Source: Neorhizobium galegae (GTDB lineage: Bacteria > Pseudomonadota > Alphaproteobacteria > Rhizobiales > Rhizobiaceae). Taken from it: a DNA stretch of 64,000 nucleotides. Every line of letters begins with the position of its first letter. Position 1 is the first letter of the stretch. Under the pieces are notes generated by a model that saw nothing but the letters and a program-made list of their open reading frames with translations, was not told the origin of the DNA and made no database searches. The DNA lies in the NCBI RefSeq assembly GCF_021391675.1, contig NZ_CP090095.1, forward strand, positions 3,539,501-3,603,500, in the 5' to 3' direction. The position numbers and the translations under genes are program-made. This document shows positions 16,806-25,652 of this stretch, piece after piece.

Positions 16806-16938
16806 CAACTCCCCTCGCCCCCCTTGTGGGGGAGATGTCACCGGAGGTGACAGAGGGGGTGGTGCGACTAGTTCAACAGGAGTGTGGTGAAACACCCCCC
16901 TTGCCCTGCCGGACATCTCCCCCGCAAGGGGGAGATCG
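16806..16938. repeat. RIME-like palindromic intergenic repeat, copy 2
   Basis: Second copy of the element at 14635-14769, with the same inner palindrome TCACCGGAGGTGA and outer arms (CCCCCTTGTGGGGGAGATG and ATCTCCCCCGCAAGGGGG at the two ends). The central ~30 bases differ from copy 1. It sits between tctC and tctB, inside the operon. Confidence 0.75.
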
Positions 16939-16953
16939 GCCAGACGCACCAAC

Positions 16954-17937
16954 TCAGTCCGCGTATTGGCCAGCGGCCTGGATGACCGGCTTCCAACGAG
17001 CGATTTCGCTCTCGAGCTTGGCCTTCAGAGCCGCCGGAGTGGCGTCGTTGTCCGGCGACGGCTCGGTGCCGAGTTCAGCGAAGCGAGCGACCACGTTCGG
17101 GTTCTTCAAGGCAGACTTGAGGGCCTTGTTGAGCTTGTCGATCGCCTCTTTCGGGGCGCCCTTCGGCGCGTAGAGACCATGCCAGATGCCGACCTGCATG
17201 TCGGGCAGACCGGCTTCCTTGACGGTCGGGATGTCCTTCAGGACGCCGAGACGTGCCGGGGACGTGACCGCATAGGCCTTTACCGTGCCGCCCTGGATCT
17301 GCTTGGTGGTGTTGGTGGTCTGGTCGCACATGATGTCGACCTGGCCGCCGAGAAGATCGGTCATCGCAGGCCCGGTGCCCTTGTAGGGAACGGTGACGAG
17401 CGACGTCTTGATCGAGCTCATGAACAGCATGCCACACAGATGCGAAGCGGCGCCGATGCCGGCGTTCGCAACCGTCACCTTGTCGCTGTTGGCCTTGGCA
17501 TATTCGATGAGACCCTTGAGGTCGGTCGCCGGCATGTCCTTGCGGGCGAGAAGCGTCATCGGAACGTCGGTGACGAGACCGACATATTCGAAGGCGTTCA
17601 GGGTGTCATAGGGCAGCTTGCGATAGAGCGAAGCGCTGGTCGCCATGCCGATGTGGTGCAGGAGAACGGTATAGCCGTCCGCTTCGGCATTCGCAACGCG
17701 GGCAGCGCCGAGGGTACCGCCGGCGCCGCCGACGTTTTCAACGACGATCTGCTTGCCGAGATCCTTCGACATCGATTCAGCGACGAGGCGCGCGACGGTG
17801 TCAGTCGGGCCGCCGGCCGCAAATGGCACGACCATGGTGATCTGGCGGTCAGGATACCCCTGCGCATTCGCCGAAGCGGAGAAAAGGGAAAGCGCCGCAA
17901 GAGCGGTCGCGCCGATAAGGGCGTTCAGAATTTTCAT
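16954..17937 (-). CDS. tctC: tripartite tricarboxylate receptor TctC (Bug family)
   Basis: 327-aa periplasmic solute-binding protein. Signal peptide MKILNALIGATALAALSLFS..., cleavage likely after ANA near residue 25. The mature protein begins QGYPDRQITMVVPFAAGGPT, the classic Bug/TctC beta-strand and substrate-binding loop, followed by ENVGGAGGTLGAARVANA. The start at 17937 has GGAGGAGCCCC upstream; the frame runs on to 18132 but that part lacks signal-peptide character. First gene of tctCBA and directly downstream of the dctB/dctD-like regulators, which probably control it in response to the substrate. Confidence 0.94.
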   Translation of the reverse strand: MKILNALIGATALAALSLFSASANAQGYPDRQITMVVPFAAGGPTDTVARLVAESMSKDLGKQIVVENVGGAGGTLGAARVANAEADGYTVLLHHIGMATSASLYRKLPYDTLNAFEYVGLVTDVPMTLLARKDMPATDLKGLIEYAKANSDKVTVANAGIGAASHLCGMLFMSSIKTSLVTVPYKGTGPAMTDLLGGQVDIMCDQTTNTTKQIQGGTVKAYAVTSPARLGVLKDIPTVKEAGLPDMQVGIWHGLYAPKGAPKEAIDKLNKALKSALKNPNVVARFAELGTEPSPDNDATPAALKAKLESEIARWKPVIQAAGQYAD

Positions 17938-18144
17938 CGGGGCTCCTCCAGGATGAAATGTGGCACAGCGGACGCCCAGTTCCTCCGGCGCCAACCTGAG
18001 GACCATCTGCGGCAGGGCGCGCAGCACGCGCAATCGTTGCGGAGCCCTTAAAACAGCATTTCCGTAAATACCGCGGCGCAACATGGGTGGATTCGGGAAC
18101 AATCGCCAAAAAGCATGGGTGGAAATCCACACATGCAGCCGCTG

Positions 18145-19515
18145 TCAACCGTCCCTGTCATCCTGCAGCATGTGCTCCGGACCGAGCAGCTTCTTGTCGA
18201 GCCCGTATTTCTGCATCTTTTCGTACAGTGTCTTGCGGGAGATGCCGAGGGATTCGTAGACCGGTCTCAGCGCGCCGCCATGCGCTGCGATCTCGCCGGC
18301 GATCAGGTTGCGCTCGAAGGCTGCAACCTTGTCTGCAAGCCGCCCCGCCCCATCCTTCGCACCGCCGGTTTCGCCCGGCTTCGGGTCGAGACCGAGCACC
18401 AGCCGGTCGGCGGCGTTGCGGAGTTCCCGGACATTGCCCGGCCAGTCGCGCTGGGCAATCGCCGAAATCACCTCGGCCGGCACTTCCATATCATCGCGGC
18501 CATAGCGCGCCGCTGCCTCCCGCACCAGTTGGAGAAAGAGAAGCGGAATATCCGATCGTCTCTGCGCCAGCGACGGCACATGGATGGTGGCAACGTTGAG
18601 CCGGTAAAGGAGGTCGGCGCGGAATCGGCCGGCCGCCACTTCCGCTTCCAAATCCACCTTGCTGGTGGCGATGAAGCGCACGTCGAGCGGCACTGTCTCG
18701 TTGGAGCCGAGCCGGGTGATGACCCGCTCCTGCAACACGCGCAGGAACTTCGCCTGCAGATCGACCGGCATCGAGCCGATCTCGTCAAGCAGGATCGTCC
18801 CGCCGCGGCCGTGTTCGAACTTGCCGTAGCGCGGCCTGAGCGCTCCTGGAAAGGCGCCGGCCTCGTGGCCGAAAAGCTCACTCTCGATCAGGTTGTCGGG
18901 AAGGGCTGCACAATTGATGGCGATGAAGGGCCGGTTGGCGCGCGAGCTGATGTCGTGGAGGCCCCGCGCCACCACTTCCTTGCCGGCCCCGGTTTCGCCG
19001 ATGATCAGCGTATCGGCATCCGTGGCGCCGATGGCGCGGATCCTGTAGCGCAGATCGACCATGACCTGGGTGCGGCCGGGGAGCCGGGCTTCGACATCGT
19101 CACGCTTGCCGGCAACGGCCCTTAAGCGGCGGTTTTCCAGCACCAGGCTGCGCCGGTCGAGCGCGCGCCGGATGATGCCGGCGAGATGCTGCGGCGTGAA
19201 CGGCTTTTCCAGAAAATCGTAGGCGCCTTCCCGCATGGCCTTGACCGCGAGTTGCACGTCGCCATGACCGGTGACCAGGATAACCGGGATTTCTGCATCG
19301 AGCTCGCGAATCTTCTGGAGCAGCGTCATGCCGTCGGTGCCCGGCATGCGGATATCGCTGACGACGACACCGTCGAAGCCGAAGCCCGTCAGTTCCAGCA
19401 CATGATCGGCATTGGAAAAGGTCAGGACCGCCAGGCCGAAGAGCTCCAGCGCCTGCGCCGTCGAACGGCGCAACTCCTCCTCGTCGTCGACCAGCAGAAC
19501 CCTTTGCTCGCTCAC
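18145..19515 (-). CDS. sigma-54-dependent response regulator, DctD-like
   Basis: 456 aa: receiver domain (acidic pocket DDEE, phospho-acceptor Asp54 in VVVSDIRMPG, Lys104), AAA+ domain with Walker A GETGAGKE (173-180) and Walker B ILLDEIGSMP, and a C-terminal Fis-type helix-turn-helix (AHGGALRPVYESLGISRKTL). The sigma-54 contact loop reads GAFPGA (220-225) instead of GAFTGA. Its ATG overlaps the stop of the kinase gene (19512-19515). It sits upstream of tctCBA and is expected to activate it, but I could not find a convincing -24/-12 promoter in the 207-base gap. Confidence 0.92.
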   Translation of the reverse strand: MSEQRVLLVDDEEELRRSTAQALELFGLAVLTFSNADHVLELTGFGFDGVVVSDIRMPGTDGMTLLQKIRELDAEIPVILVTGHGDVQLAVKAMREGAYDFLEKPFTPQHLAGIIRRALDRRSLVLENRRLRAVAGKRDDVEARLPGRTQVMVDLRYRIRAIGATDADTLIIGETGAGKEVVARGLHDISSRANRPFIAINCAALPDNLIESELFGHEAGAFPGALRPRYGKFEHGRGGTILLDEIGSMPVDLQAKFLRVLQERVITRLGSNETVPLDVRFIATSKVDLEAEVAAGRFRADLLYRLNVATIHVPSLAQRRSDIPLLFLQLVREAAARYGRDDMEVPAEVISAIAQRDWPGNVRELRNAADRLVLGLDPKPGETGGAKDGAGRLADKVAAFERNLIAGEIAAHGGALRPVYESLGISRKTLYEKMQKYGLDKKLLGPEHMLQDDRDG

Positions 19516-21338
19516 TCGGCCGCCTCCAGAAGATTGCCGTCGGCGACCTCGAGTTCGATCCGGAAGACCGCGCCGCCTTCCGGATGATCGGCAACGCTCA
19601 AGCTGCCGCCAAAATCCTTGATGATGTTGTAGGAGATCGACAGCCCCAGCCCCAGGCCCTTGCCGACACCCTTGGTCGTGAAGAACGGATCGAAGATACG
19701 CTCGTGGATGGCCGCGGCGACGCCCGGCCCGCGATCGCGCACCGACACCACGACCTTGTTGCCCGCCTGCTCGGCGGAAACCGCGATCCTCCGGTCGTCG
19801 AGGCCTTCGACGGCATCGGCGGCATTGGTGATAATGTTGACGAGCACCTGTTGAAGCCGCACCGCGCCTGCCTTCACCGCGGGAATAGCGGGATCGATCT
19901 CGATGTCCAGTTCCGCATCCGCCGCCTTCAGGCGCGCCGCGACGATCTCCAGCGTGTCGCGCATCACGTCGTCCAGCGCGACGGGCCCGAGCTTCTCGTT
20001 CGGCTTACGGGCGAAGTTGCGCAGATGCCTGCTGATCGAGGCCATGCGGTCGATGAGCGCCGAAATGCGCCGGACATTGTCCCGCGCATCGTCGGTGCGT
20101 CCGAGATCGATCAGCACTCCGGCCGTTTCCGCATAGGTCTTGGCAGCGGCGAGAGGCTGGTTGAGTTCGTGCGACAGGGCCGCCGACATCTGCCCGAGGC
20201 CTGCGAGCTTGCCCGCCTGGATGAGGTCCGCCTGGGTCTGGCGCAGCCGCTGTTCGGTGAGCCGCCGTTCGGCGATCTCCTCCTCGATGCGGCTGTTGAC
20301 GCGGGCGAGATCGGCGGTGCGTTCGGCGACGCGGTGCTCGAGCTCGTTGCGGGCCTCGGCCTGCAGCATCAGGCGTTCGTTGAGCCGCGCACGGCGCTGA
20401 AGGACGATGGCGAGCCCTAAGCCTGCAAGGCAGAGCGTCAAAAGTGCGGCAACCGCCGCGGTCTTCGCCTGGGTATGCACCGAGCCGGTATCCATCAGCA
20501 CGTTGACGGTCCAGCCCGCATCCGGCATCGGTTGCGATACGACGAGATATTCCTTCTCGACCCCGCCATCCCGGATGGTCATGACATCGCGCCCTGCGAA
20601 GCTGCCGCGCTCGACCGGCAATTCGCGGAGCTTGGCATCCGCATACCGCCGCGACGCCTCGGTGCGGGCGATCCGGTCGGGCGTCAGCGGCAGGATGCTC
20701 GCATAAAGCCATTCCGGACTGCCGGTCATGAAAATGATGCCTTCGGGATCCGACACGAAAATCCGGTCGTCGCCGCCGCCCCAGGAGGCTTCGAGGATGT
20801 CGATATCCACCTTGAAGACGATCACGCCTCGGATGGCGCCGCCGATCACGATCGGCGAGCCAAAATAGTAGCCGCGCTTCAAAGACGTCGTGCCGAGCGC
20901 GTAGAAGCGCGACTGACGGCCCTCCGCCGCATCCTGGAAATAGGGACGATAGGTGAAATTCTCGCCAACGAAGCTGACCGGGCTGTCATAATTGCTGGCC
21001 GCGATCGTCTCGCCGTCCATGGTCATCACATAAATATCGGAGGATTTCAGAAGCCCGTTGATCTCCTTGAGATAGGCATTCGTCGTCGCCCGCAGCGTCT
21101 CGTTCTTCGGATCGAGGATCACCGCCTCGATATTCTGCTGATCGGCGATCAGCGCCGGCAGCGCCTCGTAGCGCTTCAGATGGCCGTCGAGCGCCGAGAC
21201 CGCCAGGCGCAAAGTCGTGCCTGCCTGGACTTCGGCCTCCTCGATATAGCCGCGCGCGAGGATCTCACTGCCCTTGAAGACCAGCGCAAGACCGACCGCC
21301 GCAAGCAGGGCCAAAGGCAGAAGAATGCGATATCTCAA
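19512..21338 (-). CDS. sensor histidine kinase, DctB-like
   Basis: 608-aa inner-membrane kinase. N-terminal span (~4-24), a periplasmic double-Cache sensor (~30-290), a second span (VAALLTLCLAGLGLAIVL), a coiled coil (NELEHRVAERTADLARVNSR), then HisKA with the phospho-His in LSHELNQPLAAAKTYAETAG, and HATPase with DRGPGVA and GKGLGLGLSI. This is the DctB architecture for sensing extracellular dicarboxylates and related acids. Coupled by a 4-base overlap to the DctD-like regulator. Ligand probably the substrate of TctC. Confidence 0.92.
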   Translation of the reverse strand: MRYRILLPLALLAAVGLALVFKGSEILARGYIEEAEVQAGTTLRLAVSALDGHLKRYEALPALIADQQNIEAVILDPKNETLRATTNAYLKEINGLLKSSDIYVMTMDGETIAASNYDSPVSFVGENFTYRPYFQDAAEGRQSRFYALGTTSLKRGYYFGSPIVIGGAIRGVIVFKVDIDILEASWGGGDDRIFVSDPEGIIFMTGSPEWLYASILPLTPDRIARTEASRRYADAKLRELPVERGSFAGRDVMTIRDGGVEKEYLVVSQPMPDAGWTVNVLMDTGSVHTQAKTAAVAALLTLCLAGLGLAIVLQRRARLNERLMLQAEARNELEHRVAERTADLARVNSRIEEEIAERRLTEQRLRQTQADLIQAGKLAGLGQMSAALSHELNQPLAAAKTYAETAGVLIDLGRTDDARDNVRRISALIDRMASISRHLRNFARKPNEKLGPVALDDVMRDTLEIVAARLKAADAELDIEIDPAIPAVKAGAVRLQQVLVNIITNAADAVEGLDDRRIAVSAEQAGNKVVVSVRDRGPGVAAAIHERIFDPFFTTKGVGKGLGLGLSISYNIIKDFGGSLSVADHPEGGAVFRIELEVADGNLLEAAE

Positions 21339-21622
21339 CAGGTCCGGGTTCCTCCGCTCATTTTTTCCCGCCTGGGATGACGGGAAAGCGGTATTCTAAC
21401 CGCTGCACTGCTGATTTCCATAAAATCCTTCCGGCATGCGACCGGCATCTGGGATGATGGTCGCTGGGGGTGTTTGGAGGAGCCGGCGGGCGTGATCGGA
21501 TCGTGCAAGCATTCCTCGTGTTCTCGTAATAATTTCCACCTACCGCTTGACTTCACGACTGATCGTGCTTCGATCACAGGCGCAAATGGGGAAAGCCGCA
21601 AGGGCGGCGCAAGGGGTTTTTA

Positions 21623-22099
21623 ATGGTCTATATACTCGCACTTTTGATCGGTGTCGTCGCCGGCCTGCGCGCCATGACCGCACCTGCAGCAATTGCCTGG
21701 GCTGCCTATCTCGGCTGGCTCAATCTCTCCGGTTCCTGGCTCTCCTTCATGGGCACGATCTGGGCCGTCGGCATCTTCACCATCCTTGCCGTCGTCGAAC
21801 TGGTCACCGACCAGCTCCCCTCGACGCCGAGCCGCAAGGTGCCGCAGCAGTTCGGCGCCCGCCTGGTCATGGGGGCGCTTACGGGTGCTGCGATCGGCAC
21901 GCCCTATGGTGGCTGGATCGTCGGCCTCGTCGCGGGCATCATCGGCGCCGCAATCGGCACCTATGGTGGCGCCGCCGTCCGCGGCAAGCTGGCCGCCAGC
22001 TTCGGCAAGGATCCACCGGCCGCCTTCATCGAGGACGCTGTCGCGATCGTCGCGGCCTACCTCATCATCGCGTCCCTGCCTGTCGCGGCCGCGGTATGA
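21623..22099 (+). CDS. DUF4126-family membrane protein
   Basis: 158-aa protein with four or five predicted spans starting MVYILALLIGVVAGLRAMTA, rich in glycine zipper-like stretches (GLVAGIIGAAIGTYGGAAVRG). The pattern AGLRAMTAPAAIAWAA and VTDQLPSTPSRK near residue 65 match the DUF4126 family, whose function is unknown. The stop codon overlaps the ATG of the flavoprotein gene (ATGA, 22096-22099), so the two are translationally coupled and may act together. The 284-base region before it holds a few short hairpins and nothing else recognised. Confidence 0.85.
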   Translation: MVYILALLIGVVAGLRAMTAPAAIAWAAYLGWLNLSGSWLSFMGTIWAVGIFTILAVVELVTDQLPSTPSRKVPQQFGARLVMGALTGAAIGTPYGGWIVGLVAGIIGAAIGTYGGAAVRGKLAASFGKDPPAAFIEDAVAIVAAYLIIASLPVAAAV

Positions 22100-23468
22100 A
22101 AACCTTCGACGCAATCATCATAGGGGCCGGCCAGGCCGGCCCTCACTCGCAGGGCGCTTCAACGACGCCGGCAAGACGGTTGCGATCATCGAGCGCAAAC
22201 ATGTCGGCGGCACCTGCGTCAATACCGGATGCAAGCCGACCAAGACGCTCGTCGCCAGCGCCTATGCCGCCCATCTCGCCCGCCGCGGCGGTGATTATGG
22301 CGTGGTTCTCGACAGCCCCGTGAAGATCGACATGCCGGCCGTCATGCGGCGTTCGCACAAGGTGACGCTCGACTCGCGCCAGGGCAACGAAAGCTGGCTC
22401 GAGGGCATGCCGAACTGCACGCTGATCCGTGGCCATGCCCGGTTCGAGGATAAGAACACGATCCGCGTCGGCGACGAATTGCTGACCGCGCCGCAGATCT
22501 TCCTGAACGTCGGCGGCCGTGCCGCAATCCCGGATTTTCCCGGCGTCGATGACGTGCCCTACATGACCAATAGCGACATCGTGATGCTCGACCGGGTGCC
22601 AAAACATCTGGTCATCGTCGGCGGCAGCTATATCGGGCTGGAATTCGCCCAGATCTACCGCCGCTTCGGCGCAGAAGTCACCGTCGTCGAAAAAGGCCCG
22701 CGCCTTGTCGGCCGCGAGGACGAAGATATTTCGCAGGCGATCCGCGAAATCCTCGAAGCCGAAGGCATCCATGTTCGCACCGGCGCCGAATGCATCCGCT
22801 TCCGAAAGCATGAGGACGGCGTCGCCGTCGGAGTCGATTGCACCGATGGCGCACCGGAAGTGATCGGCTCCGACGTGCTGCTCGCGGTCGGCCGCCGTCC
22901 GAACACCGACGATCTCGGCCTCGACAAGGCCGGCGTCGAGCTGGACGCCCGTGGCTATATCAAGGTCGGCGACGACCTCTCGACCAATGTTCCGGGCATC
23001 TGGGCGATGGGCGACTGCAACGGCCGCGGCGCCTTCACCCACACCGCCTATAACGACTTCGAGATCATCGCCGCCAACCTCTTCGACGGCGAGAACCGCA
23101 AGGTCTCCGACCGGCTGGTCGGTTACGCGCTTTATATCGACCCGCCGCTCGGCCGTGTCGGCATGAGCGAGGCGGAAGCCCGGAAATCCGGCCGCAAGGT
23201 GCTGGTCGGCCGTCAGTCCATGGCAAGGGTCGGCCGCGCGGTCGAGAAGGGCGAGACACAGGGCCTGATGAAATTCGTGGCGGATGCGGACACGCACGAG
23301 ATCCTCGGCGCCGCCATCCTCGGCACCGGCGGCGACGAATCCATCCACGGCGTGCTCGACATGATGAATGCCCGCGCCACCTATGATACGCTGCGCTGGG
23401 CGGTGCCGATCCATCCGACGGTCTCGGAATTCTGGCCGACGGTCGTCCTCGGCATGAAGCCGGTTTAA
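22096..23468 (+). pseudogene. MerA-like FAD/NAD(P) disulfide oxidoreductase with -1 frameshift
   Basis: The first 15 codons (MKTFDAIIIGAGQAG) carry the FAD GxGxxG start; the rest (SLAGRFNDAGKTVAIIERKH onward) is in another frame beginning at 22143, so one base is missing at about 22141-22142. Past the shift all hallmarks are intact: redox-active CVNTGC within GGTCVNTGCKPTK, the NAD(P) fold VIVGGSYIGLEFAQIYRRFG, the FAD segment IWAMGDCNGRG, and the dimerisation domain. No N-terminal heavy-metal domain, so this is a general pyridine nucleotide-disulfide oxidoreductase of the mercuric reductase group. Either a real inactivating mutation, programmed shift, or a sequencing error; the intact remainder favours a recent event or error. 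Confidence 0.82.
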
Positions 23469-23586
23469 GTAGCCGATCTGAGCCTCTTTTGGACACGATT
23501 ACAATTTTATCGATCCTCTAAGCGGGCCAGCAAGCATTTCCGTCTATGACCGGAGGCATCAGTGTCCCTGTTCATGATGGAAACAG

Positions 23587-25545
23587 ATGTGCGGTTTTGC
23601 GGGCTTCGTGGGTGAGGCATACGGCTCCGGAAATCCGGAGGCTCTGCTGTCTTCCATGGCACATGTGATCGCCCATCGCGGACCGGACGGACAAGGCATT
23701 CTCACCGCTCCCGGCATCGGCCTTGCGCATGTGCGGCTGTCGATCGTCGGGCTTTCCGACGGCCAGCAGCCGATGACGGATGCCGAGGGCCGCTTCACCA
23801 TCGTCTTCAACGGCGAGATCTTCAACTATGTCGAACTGCGCGACGAGCTGAAGGCGCGCGGCATTACCTTCCGCACCGGCAGCGATACGGAAGTCCTGCT
23901 GCAGCTCTACGCGACCGATGGCGAAGCCTGTCTATCCCGCCTCAATGGCGACTATGCCTTCGCGATCTGGGATCACCGCGAACGCCGGCTGATGCTTGCC
24001 CGTGACCGGATGGGTGTGCGGCCACTCTTTTATACCGAGCACAAGGGCTCGCTCTATTTCGCCTCGGAGATCAAGGCGCTGCTGGAAGTGCCGGGCATCG
24101 AGGCCGAACTCGATCCGCTGGCGCTCGACCAGATTTTCACCCTCTGGGCGCCGATCCCGCCACGCACCGCCTTCAAGGGGATTTTCGAGCTCGAACCCGG
24201 CCACCTGATGATCGCCAAAAACGGCCGGACTGAAACCCGGCCCTATTGGGTGCTCGATTTTCCGGATGCGGGCGATCATGCCGAGGTCGACCAGTCCGCC
24301 AGGGAAGAGGAATTGCGGGCGCTGCTGACCGATGCAACACGGCTGCGCATGCGCGCCGACGTGCCGGTCGGCGCCTACCTCTCCGGCGGGCTCGACTCAT
24401 CGCTGATCACCGCGCTCGCCGCACCGATGGCTCCGAATGGCCTCAACACGTTCTCGGTCACCTTCGACGATGCCGAACACGATGAAAGCGCCTTCCAGCG
24501 ACAGGTCGCAGAAGCGCTCGGCACCCACCACCGCGCCGTCGCCAGCGGCTCGGCCGATATCGCTGCGAGCTTTCCGGATGTGATCCGCTTCACCGAACGG
24601 CCGGTCCTTCGCACCGCACCCGCACCGCTCTACCGCCTCTCGGGCCTTGTCCGCGACGCCGGCATGAAAGTGGTGCTAACCGGCGAAGGCGCCGACGAGG
24701 TATTCGCCGGCTACGACATCTTTCGCGAGGCCCGCGTGCGCCGCTTCTGCGCCCGCCAGCCGGGATCGAAGATGCGGCCGCATCTCTTCCGCAAGCTCTA
24801 TCCCTATCTGCCCGGACTGAAGCAGCAGTCGGCGGAATATCTTGCCGCCTTTTTCGGCGCCGGCAACGATGGGACGAACGATCCGCTCTTCTCCCACCGC
24901 CCGCGCTTCCGCTCGACGGCGGCCGCCAAGATCTTCTATTCCGACGATCTCCGCGCCACGCTCGGCAGCTATGATGCGGCCGAAGAACTCGCTTCCCGCC
25001 TGCCGGCAAATTTCGGCCGCTGGCATCCGCTGCACCAGGCGCAATATCTGGAAAGCCGCTTCCTGCTGCCGGGCTACATCCTGTCAAGCCAGGGCGACCG
25101 CATGGCCATGGCGCACGGTATCGAAGGCCGGTTCCCGTTCCTCGACCACCGGCTGGTGGAGTTCGCCAGCCGGCTGGCTCCCGACATGAAGCTCAAGGGC
25201 CTCGACGAGAAACACATCCTGCGCCGGGTCGCCAGGGACCTGTTGCCGGATGTCATCAGCAAGCGCCCGAAACAGCCCTACCGCGCACCGGACAGCCGTT
25301 CCTTCACCGGCAACAACGCACAGGCCTATGTCGGCGAGATGCTGGGCGAACAGGCAGTCGCCGCCGCCGGCCTCTTCAATCCGAGGGCCGTCACAAAACT
25401 CCATCAGAAATGCCGCCTAGCCCCGGTCTCTGGGTTCCGAGATAATGCCGCTTTCGTCGGCATATTGTCCACCCAGCTCTGGCTGAAGGGTTTTGCCCGA
25501 TCCGCAGCGGACGAGACGCATCCCGTTCGCAAGGCTGCATATTAG
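23587..25545 (+). CDS. asnB: asparagine synthetase (glutamine-hydrolysing) family amidotransferase
   Basis: 652 aa. Class II glutaminase domain with catalytic Cys2 (MCGFAGFVG), HRGPDGQG and FNGEIFNYVELRDEL; then the ATP-pyrophosphatase domain with SGGLDSSLITALAA (~263-276) and VVLTGEGADEVFAGYDIF. The N-terminal Cys fixes the start. Standing at the head of a polysaccharide locus, it may amidate a uronic-acid or amino-sugar residue rather than make free asparagine; homologues with that role occur in O-antigen clusters (WbpS type). Function in the polysaccharide is inference. Confidence 0.9.
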   Translation: MCGFAGFVGEAYGSGNPEALLSSMAHVIAHRGPDGQGILTAPGIGLAHVRLSIVGLSDGQQPMTDAEGRFTIVFNGEIFNYVELRDELKARGITFRTGSDTEVLLQLYATDGEACLSRLNGDYAFAIWDHRERRLMLARDRMGVRPLFYTEHKGSLYFASEIKALLEVPGIEAELDPLALDQIFTLWAPIPPRTAFKGIFELEPGHLMIAKNGRTETRPYWVLDFPDAGDHAEVDQSAREEELRALLTDATRLRMRADVPVGAYLSGGLDSSLITALAAPMAPNGLNTFSVTFDDAEHDESAFQRQVAEALGTHHRAVASGSADIAASFPDVIRFTERPVLRTAPAPLYRLSGLVRDAGMKVVLTGEGADEVFAGYDIFREARVRRFCARQPGSKMRPHLFRKLYPYLPGLKQQSAEYLAAFFGAGNDGTNDPLFSHRPRFRSTAAAKIFYSDDLRATLGSYDAAEELASRLPANFGRWHPLHQAQYLESRFLLPGYILSSQGDRMAMAHGIEGRFPFLDHRLVEFASRLAPDMKLKGLDEKHILRRVARDLLPDVISKRPKQPYRAPDSRSFTGNNAQAYVGEMLGEQAVAAAGLFNPRAVTKLHQKCRLAPVSGFRDNAAFVGILSTQLWLKGFARSAADETHPVRKAAY

Positions 25546-25652
25546 CTCTTGAAAATCCTCAATTAACTTAAAATTCACGACAATTCGCCATGATCGCCGG
25601 AGTGTGTCCAATTGTAGGTTCTTTCGCTGGGGCGGAAGGGCGGAGGTAGTCC

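Noticed and set aside
14635..16938. The repeats as an insertion sequence or composite transposon around tctBA.
   Set aside because: No transposase gene or target duplication; the paired palindromic design fits RIME-type intergenic elements.
18090..18115. GGAAC upstream of tctC as a stress promoter.
   Set aside because: It is on the wrong strand and has no TT at 18 or 19 bases.
17938..18144. A sigma-54 (-24/-12) promoter upstream of tctC.
   Set aside because: Only one poor GG-N10-GC match (near 17964-17977) was found, lacking TGGCA and TTGC; not supportable.
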